From: a bacterium
GTDB taxonomy: Bacteria > Pseudomonadota > Gammaproteobacteria > Burkholderiales > Thiobacillaceae
Length of the DNA stretch: 64,000 bases
Reading direction: 5' to 3'
NCBI GenBank assembly: GCA_009772925.1
Contig: WOUQ01000001.1
Span: 1-64,000, forward strand
Under the pieces are notes generated by a model. That model had not been told where the DNA came from. It saw nothing but the letters and a program-made list of their open reading frames with translations, and did not search any database. A program made the translations under genes and the position numbers. Positions within the stretch are counted from its first letter, which is position 1. Each line of letters opens with the position of its first letter. Of the stretch, positions 1 to 9,600 are shown one piece after another.

Positions 1-80
1 ATACGATCTTCAGGTTGAAGCTGGCGGTACGAACTTTGTGTTTGCATCCGTGCACCTTACGACATCCAAGGTGTTGCACT

Positions 81-1046
81 TCAGATTTGAGGCCGCCCTT
101 CCTCTCTCTGGCCCGCCGCCAGCTCGAACGCCCTGCCGAAGTAGCTCAACAAGTCGGTCTGCTGCGTGCCCGGCGATGATGACCGGAAGGCGAACAAGCG
201 AAGATGGGGCACCCAGGATGCCTCCAACTCCGAAGGAAGATCGGTAATCCGTGTCTTCTTCGGGTTCAGTTGGAGCTGGAGGTTGCCAATCAATCGCTGC
301 AACTCACCCAATGTTGCCTCGGCCTCGGCAATCGTCCGAAAGCCGCAGGCAATGTCGTCGATGTAGCGAAAGCCCCGCTTCGTAATTGCGCCCGTAAGCT
401 GAACATCGACCGACGACAAGATCGCCTCCGCAATGACGAGCGAGGTATCCGGCCCGATAGGAATGCCGATGGTCTGCTTGTCCTGTCCATTGCGCATTGC
501 CAGGTCCAGCACGTTGCCGAGCAACGAGTAGTCGTTCGGGCTGGCCTTCGCTACGCTCTTGGTATGCAGCGCCCAGGGAATCGAATGGGTGTAGATGCTC
601 GGGTAGAACTGGCTCAGGTCGGTCGCAAGCAAGTAGCGGGAAGCGGTGCGCGAGCGCGCCCGCGCGACGGGGATCGCATCGAACGGATTTTTCGCACTGA
701 TGGCGCGGGCGCCAAGTTTCTGGTATCGCGGCGTGGTCAGCGAAATCGTTGACTTGACGCAAACGGACTTGAGTTCTCCCCAGCCCTCGGCGACGGCACG
801 CGCGATCTGATACTGATTGACCGGATTGGGGATGGTCAGCTTTCGCCGCAGCGTGCCGGTGCGGGCCAGGTTGTGAATCGCCGGCCGTGTCGTCAGGTTG
901 TTCTTGAGCCCCTTCTTCGTCGTAGCCAGATGAAAGTCGGCCGGTGCAGTCTCGGCAAATGCGCCGAAGGATTTCGTATTGAACGGCGGGGGCAACTCCT
1001 TCGGGAAATATCCGCGAGCCAGAATGATGGACAGAGGCGAGGCCAT
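81..1046 (-). CDS. Reverse transcriptase, Abi/UG (defence-type) like, probably C-terminally shortened
   Basis: A 321-residue RNA-directed DNA polymerase. The N terminus has the RGYFPKELPPPF signature common in Abi/UG-type phage-defence reverse transcriptases. Motif A is ATDLSQFYPSI (Asp143), motif B GIPIGPDTS (about 194-202), motif C YIDD (228-231) and the following LQLNPKKT (about 258-265), so all catalytic residues are present. The ORF stops soon after a DLLSYFGRAFELA segment, where relatives as I remember them continue with a further helical domain, so the 3' end may be cut by a frameshift or rearrangement. The ATG at 1046 follows a 173-base spacer behind the helicase/methylase cluster. 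It could be an accessory to that cluster or a stand-alone defence gene; membership is inference. Confidence 0.8.
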   Translation of the reverse strand: MASPLSIILARGYFPKELPPPFNTKSFGAFAETAPADFHLATTKKGLKNNLTTRPAIHNLARTGTLRRKLTIPNPVNQYQIARAVAEGWGELKSVCVKSTISLTTPRYQKLGARAISAKNPFDAIPVARARSRTASRYLLATDLSQFYPSIYTHSIPWALHTKSVAKASPNDYSLLGNVLDLAMRNGQDKQTIGIPIGPDTSLVIAEAILSSVDVQLTGAITKRGFRYIDDIACGFRTIAEAEATLGELQRLIGNLQLQLNPKKTRITDLPSELEASWVPHLRLFAFRSSSPGTQQTDLLSYFGRAFELAAGQREEGRPQI

Positions 1047-1097
1047 GGTGTTGGAATGCTATCGGCGTATCGCGACGACTGATTTTTCGGGCAACAC

Positions 1098-1139
1098 CGC
1101 ACTTCCGGCGGGCGGGGGGTGATAACCAGCATCTGGTCG
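1098..1139 (-). pseudogene. Short relic resembling the SLOG gene at 2712-3224
   Basis: Bases 1098-1139 match 2842-2883, inside the DprA-like gene, at about 35 of 42 positions by eye. On the minus strand they encode QMLVIT..PPEVR against RMLVITACPPEVR in the intact gene. Outside this block the similarity stops. It may be what remains of a second, lost copy, with the reverse transcriptase joined where the rest of that copy used to be. The match is short, so this is tentative. Confidence 0.35.
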
Positions 1140-1219
1140 TCCTTGACACAATCCGGCACGCGGTAGAGGGCTCGGGATAATAAGAAATGCCTTATGAAAT
1201 TGTTTTAGCACGACTTTTT

Positions 1220-2719
1220 TTATTGCTCCGGCCCATTATCCAGCGTCAAAGATAAAGAAGACGCTGCTTCGACGATGCCGTCCGGGAGAGGCTTTCGGTA
1301 CACCGTGTGGCGTTTGCCGGCGGAATCATCCCGCAGCAACACCCCCTGCTCGACCCAGCGTTTGAGCATCTTCGACGCCTTCAAGGTGTCCACCCCCGCG
1401 ATTTGACACAGGTCGCTGTTGGCCAGTGGGCCGTGGCGGTCTATCCAGTCGCTCACCTGTTCCCAAATAGGCGGGCGTTCCTCGTTGAGCAGGCTGACGA
1501 CGACCGAGGCTTGAGCGGCGTCGCGGTTCTCGCTGTAGAAGGGTGGGTACAGATTGGCGGCGCGCATCTCGGCGAACATCATGCGCACCCCCTCGCCGGC
1601 ATCCACATTGGGCGGTTCGGGAAATTCGCGCAGGTTGCGAGCGATGAGCGGATTACGGGCGAAGGAACCGGCCTTGGCCACATTGGAGGGGGTGATGGTA
1701 CCGGGAAACAGGCCGGGGCTTTCGATCTCGATGCGGTTGTCGAAGATACGAATCTGGATGTCGCGATTCAAGCGGTAATCGCGGTGGATCACCGCGTTGG
1801 TGATGGCTTCCTTGATCACCCGTTCCGGGTAGCGGTGCACCGTCTTGAAGCCGGAAGCCGCCAGGGTCAGGCCCGCCGCCAGTTCGTCCAGCACATAGGC
1901 GCTGGCCTGGGCGATCTGCATAGGCAGGGGGCCGGACAGGGTTTTGGGCGGTTTCAGCAGGTTGGGCACTGCCCCGGGCTCGATGCGGTTGCCCCGGTAA
2001 TGGAACACCCGCACATCGGCCCGCGTCTGTTGCGCCGCCAGCAGGCCGCCCGGTTCGTCGGCGAACAACAGCACCGCCGCACGCACCGGCTGCAACTCGC
2101 CCGCCACCCGTTTTGCCAGACCGATGCGAAACAGCCGGTCGGCCAAGTCGCCAGACTGAAAACCCCGGTTGGAGGCGAAACGATGCCAGGTGTCGGTGGC
2201 CAGTAACTCGAAGGACACGGCCACCGGCTCGGACTCGGCGCTGATGACGCCGCGCCGGTAAGAAAGCTCGGTGATCTCGGCGGCGGACATCTCGCGGTTG
2301 CTGGCATCCAGCCGCGTCCAGGTGCCGTCGTCGAGGATGGAATGCACCTTGGGACTTTGCGGAACAACCAACAGCAGGACATGGCCGTCCGTGCCATCGC
2401 GCAGGCGGCACGCCACCCGCACCCAGCGCAACCCCTCCACCGCCGGCAGCAAGTGGGTGAGGGTCTTGCGGCGTAGTTCGTCCACCGCCTCGGTGTTTTC
2501 TTCCAGGCCATACAACCGTTCCGGCCCTGTGGCCTTGGCCAGGTCTTCCAGGCCCAGGGCCAGGGTGCCGCCCGCCGTGTTGGCGAAGGCACAGATGGCT
2601 TCCAGTGCCTTGCCCACCATCTTGCCGGACACCCGCTTGGACTCGAAGCGGCTTGTCTCCGGCTGAGCCAGTAGGGTGGCTATCAGGGCTTCAGCGTCTG
2701 GGCCGGTGATTTCATTCAT
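1220..2719 (-). CDS. AlbA_2/Schlafen-type ATP-binding protein with HATPase_c_4 domain (RecG-like annotation)
   Basis: A 499-residue protein often annotated as a putative transcriptional regulator or RecG-like ATP-dependent helicase, although no helicase motifs are present. The N-terminal AlbA_2 (divergent AAA-4/Schlafen) domain is marked by FESKRVSGKMVGK and AFANTAGGTLALGLED (about 25-60). A GHKL-type ATP-binding segment with KEAITNAVIHRDY and IEIESPGLFPG lies near residues 300-340. A winged-helix-like tail (LANSDLCQIAG...MLKRW) ends the protein. Its start overlaps the end of the upstream SLOG gene by 8 bases, so the two are probably translationally coupled. Such proteins recur in restriction and defence islands, where they are thought to bind or cleave nucleic acid or sense infection; the role here is inferred from context. 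Confidence 0.85.
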   Translation of the reverse strand: MNEITGPDAEALIATLLAQPETSRFESKRVSGKMVGKALEAICAFANTAGGTLALGLEDLAKATGPERLYGLEENTEAVDELRRKTLTHLLPAVEGLRWVRVACRLRDGTDGHVLLLVVPQSPKVHSILDDGTWTRLDASNREMSAAEITELSYRRGVISAESEPVAVSFELLATDTWHRFASNRGFQSGDLADRLFRIGLAKRVAGELQPVRAAVLLFADEPGGLLAAQQTRADVRVFHYRGNRIEPGAVPNLLKPPKTLSGPLPMQIAQASAYVLDELAAGLTLAASGFKTVHRYPERVIKEAITNAVIHRDYRLNRDIQIRIFDNRIEIESPGLFPGTITPSNVAKAGSFARNPLIARNLREFPEPPNVDAGEGVRMMFAEMRAANLYPPFYSENRDAAQASVVVSLLNEERPPIWEQVSDWIDRHGPLANSDLCQIAGVDTLKASKMLKRWVEQGVLLRDDSAGKRHTVYRKPLPDGIVEAASSLSLTLDNGPEQ

Positions 2720-3224
2720 GGTGGTGTTCCTTCAGCAGGCGGGCCAGAGGGCTTTCAGCCGCGACATAAGGCACAACAACCTCGCTGGCGAGCGCCAGCA
2801 CCAGTCGGTTGCGCTCCAGCGCGGTTTCGCGGGTGGTACGGCGCACCTCGGGCGGGCAGGCGGTGATGACCAGCATCCGGCCGGTTGCCAGCGGTTCGCG
2901 CTCTTCGGCGGCGGGACGGTAGTCGGTCATGCCGCGCGCCAGCACCTTGACTGCGCGACCCTTGCGGCGGAGCACCGAGCGCAGCACCTGCTGTTCCAGG
3001 GGCGAGTGAAAGCCGCTGACGATGACGCGGCCGACCTTGACCCATTCCGGTAGGCTGTCGAGGGTTTCGAGCAGGACATCGCCGGGGCATTCGCGCGAGG
3101 CGATGAGGCCGAGCAGCGGTTCCGAAAGCAATGCCGTCTCGCCAGCACCGACTATGCGCGTGGCGGCTTCAATACCGGCATGCTGAGCGCAGAGAGATGG
3201 CAGAGCTACGGGCGTGGGCTTCAT
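2712..3224 (-). CDS. DprA-like SLOG-domain protein
   Basis: A 170-residue Rossmann-like protein. The pattern VGRVIVSGFHSPLEQQVL, then GRAVKVLARG, then a LVITACPPEV strand, then ERNRLVLALASEVVVPYVA resembles the DprA/Smf core (VSG-ARGID, SE-P and RNRIIAGL-VVVEA blocks), with the last block clearest. It lacks the extra domains of true DprA and is about half its length. It overlaps the methyltransferase stop by 4 bases (ATGA) and the downstream AlbA gene by 8, so it belongs to the same operon. Stand-alone SLOG proteins bind nucleotide-derived ligands and are frequent in anti-phage gene sets, so a sensor role is plausible but inferred. Confidence 0.65.
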   Translation of the reverse strand: MKPTPVALPSLCAQHAGIEAATRIVGAGETALLSEPLLGLIASRECPGDVLLETLDSLPEWVKVGRVIVSGFHSPLEQQVLRSVLRRKGRAVKVLARGMTDYRPAAEEREPLATGRMLVITACPPEVRRTTRETALERNRLVLALASEVVVPYVAAESPLARLLKEHHHE

Positions 3225-6200
3225 TCTTCGTCAGCGTCTTCTTCGACTTGTGCGGTCGAAAATGATGCATTGAAGTCACGAATGTCTAGGAAAAATTCTG
3301 CCGACAATGAAGAGACATGTTTTCCTAAGCATGCATCGATTTCGTCGATAGTCGTCTGACATGCAGGTAAATAGTAATTACCGATTCGCCCCCGGTTGTC
3401 TTTGTAGACGTACTGTTGTTCCAATTCCGACGCAAGCTTCTCACCCAACGCGGCCAACTCCTTCTTTGCAACATTCGACATGCTTCGAAGTGAAAGTGGA
3501 AAGCGGTCAAGAAGCCATTTCTTGAGGTTAAAGCCGTCTGATGCCACAGCCCACCACCAATAACCGAGCGAACTGCAGAGCATCGCAAATACAGCATTCG
3601 CATCCTCCGCATTGTCGAACCTGAAACCCGCTGTTCGTGCAGGAAGCGACGGCGCACCTGTAGCAGTAGTAGTGGCGGGGATGCTCCGCCACGCTGGAAA
3701 CCAGTTGTAGGCTACGCCCCCAACAAAAACAGAGTTCTTTGGGAAGTTAGGTGCTGACGCAGCAAGCGAAGAAAAAGGTAGCGATTGCCTTAACTCTTCT
3801 CCCAGCTTATGGCCAGCAAGAGAAAGCTGCTGATAGGCTTGAGCCTGCAATGCAGACCCGAGCTTAGGAATCCCATCGGCAATCCCTGTGCGCACAAAGG
3901 CATAATTCACCGTCTGGAACAAAACATCGCGTTCCTCTGCGGTCCACCTCATCAATGCGGATGTAAATCTATTCCAAGAGCTATCTCTCTGGGAGGATCG
4001 AGAAAGAATGGCAATCGTGCATCGGGTCCGAACCTCATTTCCGAAGAGTGCGCTTGGTATCCGGTCGTAGTGGGTCCACCACCAATGGCCTCGCTCTTCG
4101 GCCATAACTTGCCGCATCAGGATAAATGATCGCTTTGTCGAGAACGCCAAAGAGAGGGGCAATATCAGTCCAAGCTTTCCGGTTGCCTTTAGTAAGGAAA
4201 AGCTTCGCTCGGTCATTAAGGTGTACAGGTCTTCGTCCCGACTCCACCGTTCCAAAGCAGTTCGATAGAGCGACCTAAGAAGGTTGCGACTGTACTCTGT
4301 TGGTATCTCTACATACGGCGGATTTCCAATCACGACATCGAACCCACCCTCTCGCATCACCCCGTAGAACTCGGCAAACCAGTGAAAGGGGCGATGACTC
4401 TCGCGCCAAGCACTAAATGTCTTCGGTTTGTCGGGGTCAATGCCGGAGTCGCGGGCGAGATAGCGATCCAGTTCCAGGGCCAGGCTGTTTAGCTTATCGC
4501 GCAGCTTGCGCTTATCTTCCGCCGTGACCTTCCCGCCGTGCACCGTCTGCTGTTCGCGGAAGCGGTCGAAGAGGTCGGCCAAATCAGCGGTGCTGGCCTT
4601 GATCTCATCGCGATGACTCTGGTCGCTGGCGAGCGTGTTGGCGGCGTCGAACTGGGCTTCGGTGGCGTAGCCAACTAGGGTATTGCCGGCGCGGATGTTG
4701 AAATCGATGTCGGGCAGCGGTTCCAGCTCGCGCCTGGCATCCACCTGCGACACCAGCTTGAGGAAGAGGCGCAGCTTACAGATTTCCACCGCCTCGGCCA
4801 TGATGTCCACGCCGAAGAGATTGTGCAGGATGATGCTCTTGAAGATGTAGTAACGGCGCGAGGGGTGCTTGTCCACTTCGGCCAGCACCTTGGCGAAGTC
4901 GGGGAAAGCACCCTCACCCCCGGCCCCTCTCCCGCCAGCGGGCGAGGGGAGTTTCTTGGCATCCTCGACAAAGCCTTCCATGCGCTCCAGGCAGGCTTCG
5001 TAGAGCGGTTCGAGTACGCCCAGCGCGGCGAATAGGAAGGCGCCCGAACCACAGGTGGGATCGAGGATGGTGATGCCGTGGCGGAACTTCTCGTTGGCCT
5101 TTTCCGGCACGCGCCCGACGATGGCCTGCCACACGGCGCGCAGCAGGTCGGGGGAGGTGGCGGTGTCGATCACATCCTGCATGAACTGGCGGATGTCGAG
5201 ATTCAGGGTGATGAGGTCGTCAGCGCTCTTCACCTCGCCCTTGGCCAGTTTCTCGCGCAGGGCCAGGCAGCGGCTGCGGCGTTCCACATACTCGCGCCAG
5301 GTCTCGGTGGGCAGGGTGCCGCGCTCGCCGGTGGCAGTGTGGAATACGGCTTCACCCAGGTTGTAGCGACGATCAAACATCCGCGCCTTGGGGTCTTTCA
5401 TGCCGGCCTGCACGAAATCCGGCAGGGCCGATTCGGGCACGACCTTGCCGGCTGCGTCGATCACGCCCGTCTTCATCGCCGGGTAGATGTAGCGGTCGGG
5501 GTCGGCCTGGAGCAGGTTCCACACTGAGGCCTCGCCATCGAACGCCACTTTGCAACGCTCGCGCGCCTGCTCGATCAGGTGCGGGACGACCGTGTTCTTG
5601 CTGATGTACTCGGTGATGTCTTCCTTGGTGTAGTACGCCCCCATCTGCTTCTGGTTGATGTACTTCTCGAAGATGTAGCCGAGCACGTCGGGGTTGATTT
5701 CTTTGCCGCTGGAGAGCGGGCGGTCATCCAAGTGCCAGTCCCAGGCATCAAAAAAAGCGAACAGGCGTTCGAAGGCCTCGTCGGGCACATCGATGCCAGG
5801 GTTGGCTTCTTCCAGCTCGTGCAGCGAAAAGAGGCCGCCGTTCAGATAGGGCACTTCGCCGATCAGGTGATTGAGCTCGGGGTTGCGCTCGGACTTGGCC
5901 TGCCCCAGGCCTTCATGGAACAGGCGGCGCAGGAACTGGCGGTAGAAGCTGTGGAACTTGCCCTTGCCGGCGGCGGCCTGCACCTGGGCCATGCGGTTGG
6001 CGAGGTAATTTTCGTCGCCATCGAGAAAGCCCTTCTTCTGGATAAAGTAGACGAACATCAGCCGGTTGAGCATCAGCGAGGCGTACCAGGCCTGGTCGCT
6101 GGCTGCACTCAGGCCTTCGATGAAACCGGCGAAGGCTTCGTGCTGGGCCTTGAACTTGTCGTAGAAGCTCTTGGAGATGCGGTCGCGGTCGAAGGCATGC

Positions 6201-6664
6201 TTGAGGCCGGTGATCACGTCGGTGAGCGTGATGGCCTCTTCCTCTTCCAGCGACCAGACAATCTGGGAGAGCTTCTGCCGCAGCGATTCGCCGCTCTGGC
6301 CCTTGTGCCAAGTGTGGGTGCGGGTTGTGGTGGGCTGTCCGGGTGCGCGCGAGACCCACAGCCAGGTGAGCATTGACTCCTTGGCATCGGCAAATACCAA
6401 GAGATGCTCGTGGGCGAGCTTCGCCGCCTCCTTCTCGATCTTGAGCAGCATCGGTCGCGCGGGCACCTTGCCGGTACTGTCCGGTGAACAGCGGAATACC
6501 GCCACGCCACGCTTGTGGGCGATGTTGGTCAGAGTGAAAGACTCGCCGTTGGCTGTAATGGCCTGCGGCTTGAGGTGGGGGCGCTCCCAACCGAGCTCAT
6601 TGAAAAGCTGCTCCAGCTTGAATTCGCCAAGCAGTTTGTGAAAGCGGGCGGCATCTATCGTCAT
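3221..6664 (-). CDS. Eco57I-type class I adenine-specific DNA methyltransferase / type IIG-like restriction-modification protein
   Basis: A 1147-residue protein. I place the start at the ATG at 6664 (MTIDAARFHKLLGEF), 22 bases after the helicase stop and behind a purine-rich site, rather than at an upstream codon inside the helicase gene. DPTCGSGAFLFAALG (about residue 533) is the SAM-binding motif and GNPPYV (about 778) the catalytic motif IV of N6-adenine methylases. The long N-terminal part (QKKGFLDGDENYL, GAYYTKEDITEYI) matches the helical region of Eco57I-like enzymes. I do not see a clear PD-(D/E)XK motif, so nuclease activity is unproven. The C-terminal third, the likely target-recognition region (3221 to about 4440), is visibly richer in A+T than the rest. 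A REP-like repeat lies in frame at about residues 571-585. Confidence 0.88.
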   Translation of the reverse strand: MTIDAARFHKLLGEFKLEQLFNELGWERPHLKPQAITANGESFTLTNIAHKRGVAVFRCSPDSTGKVPARPMLLKIEKEAAKLAHEHLLVFADAKESMLTWLWVSRAPGQPTTTRTHTWHKGQSGESLRQKLSQIVWSLEEEEAITLTDVITGLKHAFDRDRISKSFYDKFKAQHEAFAGFIEGLSAASDQAWYASLMLNRLMFVYFIQKKGFLDGDENYLANRMAQVQAAAGKGKFHSFYRQFLRRLFHEGLGQAKSERNPELNHLIGEVPYLNGGLFSLHELEEANPGIDVPDEAFERLFAFFDAWDWHLDDRPLSSGKEINPDVLGYIFEKYINQKQMGAYYTKEDITEYISKNTVVPHLIEQARERCKVAFDGEASVWNLLQADPDRYIYPAMKTGVIDAAGKVVPESALPDFVQAGMKDPKARMFDRRYNLGEAVFHTATGERGTLPTETWREYVERRSRCLALREKLAKGEVKSADDLITLNLDIRQFMQDVIDTATSPDLLRAVWQAIVGRVPEKANEKFRHGITILDPTCGSGAFLFAALGVLEPLYEACLERMEGFVEDAKKLPSPAGGRGAGGEGAFPDFAKVLAEVDKHPSRRYYIFKSIILHNLFGVDIMAEAVEICKLRLFLKLVSQVDARRELEPLPDIDFNIRAGNTLVGYATEAQFDAANTLASDQSHRDEIKASTADLADLFDRFREQQTVHGGKVTAEDKRKLRDKLNSLALELDRYLARDSGIDPDKPKTFSAWRESHRPFHWFAEFYGVMREGGFDVVIGNPPYVEIPTEYSRNLLRSLYRTALERWSRDEDLYTLMTERSFSLLKATGKLGLILPLSLAFSTKRSFILMRQVMAEERGHWWWTHYDRIPSALFGNEVRTRCTIAILSRSSQRDSSWNRFTSALMRWTAEERDVLFQTVNYAFVRTGIADGIPKLGSALQAQAYQQLSLAGHKLGEELRQSLPFSSLAASAPNFPKNSVFVGGVAYNWFPAWRSIPATTTATGAPSLPARTAGFRFDNAEDANAVFAMLCSSLGYWWWAVASDGFNLKKWLLDRFPLSLRSMSNVAKKELAALGEKLASELEQQYVYKDNRGRIGNYYLPACQTTIDEIDACLGKHVSSLSAEFFLDIRDFNASFSTAQVEEDADEE
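4912..4952. repeat. REP-like GC-rich palindromic repeat inside the methyltransferase gene
   Basis: CACCCTCACCCCCGG followed by CCCCTCTCCCGCCAGCGGG and CGAGGGGA forms an imperfect palindrome of the same type as the repeats at 47002-47068, 48932-49034 and 50916-51016. Here it lies inside coding sequence without breaking the frame and encodes a Pro/Gly-rich linker (LPSPAGGRGAGGEG). Confidence 0.75.
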
Positions 6665-6686
6665 GTTCAGTTCTTTCCCGGACGGC

Positions 6687-9600
6687 TCAGGCCAGGCCCA
6701 TGGAGCAGATGAGCTTGGGCTCCTTCTGCTTGTCTTGATCCTCAATCACGCACAGGCGTCCGTCTTCCCTCAGCGAGAAAATCAGATCGAGTAGCTGGTG
6801 GTCGCCGATACCGGCCTTGAGCTGGCGGTTGAGGCTGTCGGTCGCCGACTGGTAGAGCGGATAGCGGTAGATTTCCTCCATCACCCGGTCGATGCGTCGC
6901 ACGTATTCGTCGGTGATGAAGAGGTCGCGCTTGTCGCCCAGCCCCTCGCGGAAGCGTTTAAGGCGCTCGAATGCCTTGAAGCGCGCGCCGGAGGGGCGGC
7001 CCAATGCACCGCCAAAGGACTTTTCCTCTTCGACGATGTGCGCCAGGCCCTGTTGGGTGAGCGCGTGGTGATGTTCGGTGCGCGGCTGGGCAGGGGTATC
7101 CGCTGCACAGGCCGCCGCTTTCAGGATGGTGAGTTGAGACTGAGTGACCGGCTTGCCGGCCTCGTCCATCCAGGCAAGGGCGTCGTTGCCCTGCGCGGTG
7201 CGCATGTAGACCAGCACACCCCTGGGGGATGCCGGGTTGTGCTCGTGCGCCTTGGTCGCATACACAACATTGGGCATGGCCTCGATCTTGGCGGCCAGCG
7301 ACGGATCGGCATCGGTGGCGTTCTTCCAGATCTGGTAGGCGTAGGACGCGAGGTCCACCTCGGTGTCGCCGTCGTCATCCAGGATGCCGTTCTTCTCGGT
7401 GTAGAGATCGCGGATCAGTTCTTCGTCCGTGTCGTCGTCGAAGAAGCTTTCGTCAGACCCCACGACCTCGGCGTTCTGAATCAGGCGCTGCTTGACCCGG
7501 GCACGCAGATTGATGAGCCGCTCGACGCCATCGGCGGGCACAAAGGAATAACAGAGGATGGTGTCGGACTGCTGACCGATACGGTCGACACGACCGGCAC
7601 GCTGGATCAGGCGAATGATGGCCCAGGGTAGGTCATAGTTGACGATGATGTGCGCGTCCTGGAGGTTCTGACCTTCGGAGAGCACATCGGTGGCGATCAG
7701 TACGCGCAGCTCGTCCGTTTTCTTGATCTGCTCGCGCTTGCCGTTCGATTCCGGCGAGAAGCGCCAGGCCAAGGAGGTGGGATCGGCGCTTTGCCCGGTT
7801 GCCTCCTCCACCTGTTTGATGCCACGAGCCAGCAACTGGGCATTGAGATAGCGAGCCGTGTCGGCAAACTGGGTGAAGACGAGAAGTTTCTCCTTCGGGT
7901 AGCTCTGATTGATCAGCTCGATCAGGGCAGCCAGTTTGGTATCCGCATCGGCCTGCCAGTCTCCACAGAGCTTCAGAAGCTGGAGCAAGGATTGCGCATC
8001 CGCAAGCAGGTCTTTGGCCAGCGCCTTGATGAACAGGGAACCCGGCAGCCACTTGAAGCGACTTTTCAGCGCACCGCTATACGCCTCATAAGCCTTGGCG
8101 GCGCGGGCACGGTAATCAGCCTCGGTGCGCAAGCCATTGGTGGCGGTTGGGTCGGCAACGTCTTCGTCGCCGCCATCATCCCCATTGCCGGCTAGTAGAC
8201 CATCGGGGTCCTCGTCGTAATGGCGGGTGTCGAGCAGTTCGGCCCCTTGCGTGCCCAGCGGAATATCCAGACCGTTCTCGATGGCGTGCAGAACGATGAA
8301 ATTGCGCAGGATGTGTCTCTCGATGGACAGGATGAATGCCGGGCCGGCGCTTTCCAGCCGCTTGAAAAGATTGGTGCGACAGAAACCCATCAGGCGCGTG
8401 CCGGCACGGGAAAGTCCTTCGATGATTTTGGCCTGATGGGGCGTGGGCGGCGTCTTGGGCTTCGGGGCGACATAGTTGCCCAAGCCGTAGCGTGGCAGGA
8501 TCAGCTCGTTGACTGCATTGACTACCGGGTCGCTGTAAAAGCGTGCGTATGGGTCGGAAGGATTCGCGTCGTCAATCTTGAAGCTGAGATTCTTCGGAAT
8601 CCGCTTCGGAAAATAGGACTTGCGGCCATCCGAGAACAGCAAGTATTTGCCGCGCTCATCTTCACGGGTGTAGTGCTGCATGATGAAGCCACGCGTGCGG
8701 CGCACCATGTACAGGCGCATGAGATCGCGCCAGTCATCCGGGATTTCGCTCTTCTCAAATGCCGCCAGCGACCGTACACCACACTGATGACGGCGGATGA
8801 ATTCGTGCTCGCCGCCCAACTCGGTGAGCAGTTTTTCCGGGCGGATGCCGATGTCGGCATCTTCATTCAGGAACAGCGCTAGTTGTGCGGAAAGGTCAAG
8901 GTAGGTCTTGTTGTAGGGCGTGGCCGAGAGGAGAACAGTCAGGCTGTCGTTGCGCTCGATGTATTCGCGGATGACCTTCCAGCGCTTGCCTTCCTTGTTG
9001 CGCAGGTTGTGGGATTCGTCGATGAGGACCAGCCGGTAACGCCGGGTTTTCTCTGGCAGTTCAGTCAGCACCTTGGATAACGGCAGCACCTTGGCATGCA
9101 GGCGATACCGGTGGGCATAGTCTTCCCACATCGACACGAGGTTCTTGGGGCAGATGATGAGCGTTTCAGTGTGGTAGTCGTCCTCGAACACCTTGGCCAG
9201 GGCGGTGGCCATCATGGACTTGCCCAGGCCCACCACGTCGCCGATGAGCACGCCGCCACGCTTGTTGAGGTGGTGCGCCGCAATCTTTACGGCGGCGATC
9301 TGGAAGTCAAACAAGGTGTTGCCGAAAACTGCTGGAATGCGAAATTCTGAAAGACCGGAACGCGCTTCCTGTGCCAGGTGATAGGCCATCTTGAGGTAGA
9401 CGTGATACGGCGGCACCAGCCGCTCTCCCGCCCAGCTTTCGTCGATGATGTCGGCCAGTTCTTTCGATATGTCGATACACCAGCGATCCTGCCAGCGGTC
9501 CTCGAACCAATCGACCAGCTTGTTGCAGGCGTCATGTTCCAGCACATCGACGTTCAACTCGCCCTGCTTGGCAAGCCCGGCCAGCGTGAGGTTGCTGCTG

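Noticed and set aside
61-90. Sequence GGTGTTGCACTTCAGATTTGA at the end of the reverse transcriptase, suspected insertion-sequence terminus
   Set aside because: No transposase reading frame or matching inverted repeat could be found in the window, so a mobile element is not supported.
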